Source: Anaerolineales bacterium (lineage in GTDB: Bacteria > Chloroflexota > Anaerolineae > Anaerolineales > Villigracilaceae). Taken from it: 32,116 nucleotides of DNA. The stretch's first letter is position 1. Each line of letters opens with the position of its first letter. Both the position numbers and the translations under genes were made by a program. Location: the NCBI GenBank assembly GCA_020060625.1, contig JAGUZU010000132.1, forward strand, positions 1-32,116, read 5' to 3'. Under the pieces are notes generated by a model, which saw nothing but the letters and a program-made list of their open reading frames with translations, was not told where the DNA came from and did not search any database. Below are positions 31,415 to 32,116 of this stretch, piece after piece.

Positions 31415-31584
31415 GGAGTCAGGGAGATTGCCCTGCTTCGGCAACGGTTCGCCGTTGCGCTCCATTGATTTCCGCCTCGGGTCAGGGACTGAAGAGTGGG
31501 AATGACGCTTCGTGTCATTCGCGCTGTTCAATTCCTGACGGCGGGTTATACAGCGCAGGGACACAGCGCCGCTGTGTCCCTGCG
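31415..31584 (-). promoter_or_regulatory. Highly structured pnp leader (rpsO-pnp spacer)
   Basis: The 203-bp spacer holds four hairpins in a row. From rpsO towards pnp these are: a perfect 14-bp stem (31584-31571 with 31567-31554); a long imperfect 26-bp stem (31539-31514 with 31506-31481, five mismatches or wobbles, 7-nt loop); a 7-bp stem (31458-31452 with 31447-31441) with a 4-nt loop; and a small 5-bp stem near 31415-31430. None has a T-run, so these look like processing or regulatory structures rather than terminators. In E. coli a pnp leader duplex is cut by RNase III and controlled by PNPase; a similar scheme is inferred here. Confidence 0.6.
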
Positions 31585-31598
31585 AGTTGGCATACTAT

Positions 31599-31871
31599 TT
31601 ACTTGCGGCGAAGCTGCAAACGATCTGTGACGGCAAGGTAATTCTGATAGTTCCTCTTGCGCAGATACGTAAGCAATCGGCGTCGCTGACCGACCAGTTT
31701 GAGCAGTCCGCGGCGGCAGGATTGATCGTGCTTGTTGTTTCGCAGATGCTCGGTCAGTTGGGTGATGCGGTTCGTCAGAATGGCGATCTGAACCTCGGGC
31801 GAACCAGTGTCCTTCTCGTGGCGATGGAAATCCTCTATCGCCTTTGCCTTAACCTCTTTTGCGAGCGGCAT
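31599..31871 (-). CDS. rpsO: Ribosomal protein S15
   Basis: S15 (90 residues) binds the 16S rRNA three-way junction in the 30S subunit. The conserved core is present: [23 protein letters not shown] (about 21-43), [26 protein letters not shown] (about 45-70) and the C-terminal RLQLRRK. The frame is open to 31940, but the start at ATG 31871 gives the normal N-terminus and length. GGAG lies about 11 nt upstream, slightly long. Cys52 replaces the usual small residue in the HDxxSRRG loop region (HDQSCRRG). It heads the rpsO-pnp unit. S15 often represses its own mRNA through leader structure; the roughly 90-nt leader here would allow it. Confidence 0.97.
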   Translation of the reverse strand: MPLAKEVKAKAIEDFHRHEKDTGSPEVQIAILTNRITQLTEHLRNNKHDQSCRRGLLKLVGQRRRLLTYLRKRNYQNYLAVTDRLQLRRK

Positions 31872-31970
31872 GACGTATGCGTCTCCTTTCTTCTGGACTA
31901 TGCAGGTCTCCATGCCCACAGCCCAAGCCTCAATGCTCAAACCGTCGGACAGGACCAGTCACGGAGGGGG

Positions 31971-31979
31971 ATTATACCA
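31971..31979 (-). promoter_or_regulatory. Extended -10 promoter of rpsO
   Basis: Minus strand TGGTATAAT (31979-31971) is a perfect extended -10. No -35 hexamer is evident, as often with extended -10 promoters. Transcription from about 31964 would give a leader of about 93 nt before the rpsO ATG. Confidence 0.65.
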
Positions 31980-32052
31980 GAAATCACATGAGGCGGCGGG
32001 CGAATAGTATGGGTTCTCTAGGGCAATCGCATCTTGCTGTCTAAACAATCGG

Positions 32053-32116
32053 ATATATGGGCAATTTCCCATCAAACCGATGATTCTGCCCAAATGTGGA
32101 AATCCATATATGGGCA
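32053..32116. repeat. Direct repeat at the right edge
   Basis: ATATATGGGCA occurs at 32053-32063 and again at 32106-32116, 53 bp apart, each preceded by AATC plus one or two bases. The second copy includes the palindrome CCATATATGG. TGGGCA (32058-32063) also pairs with TGCCCA (32087-32092). The array could continue past the edge. The region 31980-32116 shows no gene. Confidence 0.45.

Noticed and set aside
31396-31518. 41-residue N-terminal extension of PNPase
   Set aside because: It runs through the hairpins of the leader, has no family counterpart, and the ATG at 31395 has a well-placed AGGAGA.
31872-31940. 23-residue N-terminal extension of S15
   Set aside because: S15 proteins are about 89 residues and the start at 31871 gives this length. 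The upstream part contains the Shine-Dalgarno.
32040-32116. Start of a CRISPR array
   Set aside because: Only two short 11-bp direct repeats are seen, with internal inverted partners and no typical repeat length. No cas gene is present.

Overview
The window looks like a chromosomal segment of a Chloroflexota bacterium, most probably of the class Anaerolineae. This is inferred from protein features only: two tandem NuoM subunits, an ATP synthase b subunit carrying a delta C-terminal domain, a MacB-type ATPase joined to a cyclic-nucleotide-binding domain, and an AlkZ-related winged-helix protein. No rRNA or other taxonomic marker is present, so the assignment is moderate. Coding density is high. 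No tRNA, rRNA, CRISPR array, transposase or prophage was seen.

Left part (1-6.6 kb, minus strand): a three-gene export system runs right to left, from a membrane-fusion lipoprotein to an ABC ATPase with a C-terminal cNMP-binding domain to a large two-FtsX-domain permease, and ends at a hairpin terminator. Upstream lies a membrane PAS-PAS-GGDEF diguanylate cyclase. Next, on the plus strand (6.7-12.1 kb), come an AlkZ-related winged-helix protein, a metallophosphoesterase, an amino-acid permease and a three-gene unit linked by ATGA overlaps. That unit encodes a nucleotidyltransferase-like protein, a 57-residue membrane protein and a proline-rich surface-anchored protein.

Centre (12.2-23.8 kb, plus strand): this is the most striking part. 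It encodes the membrane arm of complex I (nuoA, H, J, K, L, M, a second M, N) followed directly by the membrane sector of ATP synthase (an AtpZ/AtpI-type protein, subunits a and c, and a b-delta fusion). All soluble-arm genes (nuoB, C, D, E, F, G, I) and the F1 genes (atpA, G, D, C) are absent. A hairpin terminator closes the block, so both machines must be completed from loci elsewhere. The NuoL amphipathic helix region looks longer than usual, as expected if an extra antiporter-like subunit sits in the arm. The second NuoM lacks the central TM7 lysine.

Right part: murE and a GNAT acetyltransferase (plus strand) end at a 20-bp-stem terminator facing an MFS transporter (minus strand). Then, all on the minus strand, come prfC (release factor 3), pnp (PNPase with a Gly/Arg-rich tail) and rpsO (S15). 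The rpsO-pnp spacer holds several strong hairpins that could form an autoregulated pnp leader. Several intergenic spacers contain perfect palindromes that may be dispersed repeats. At least two promoters sit so close to their start codons that the mRNAs would be leaderless or nearly so.
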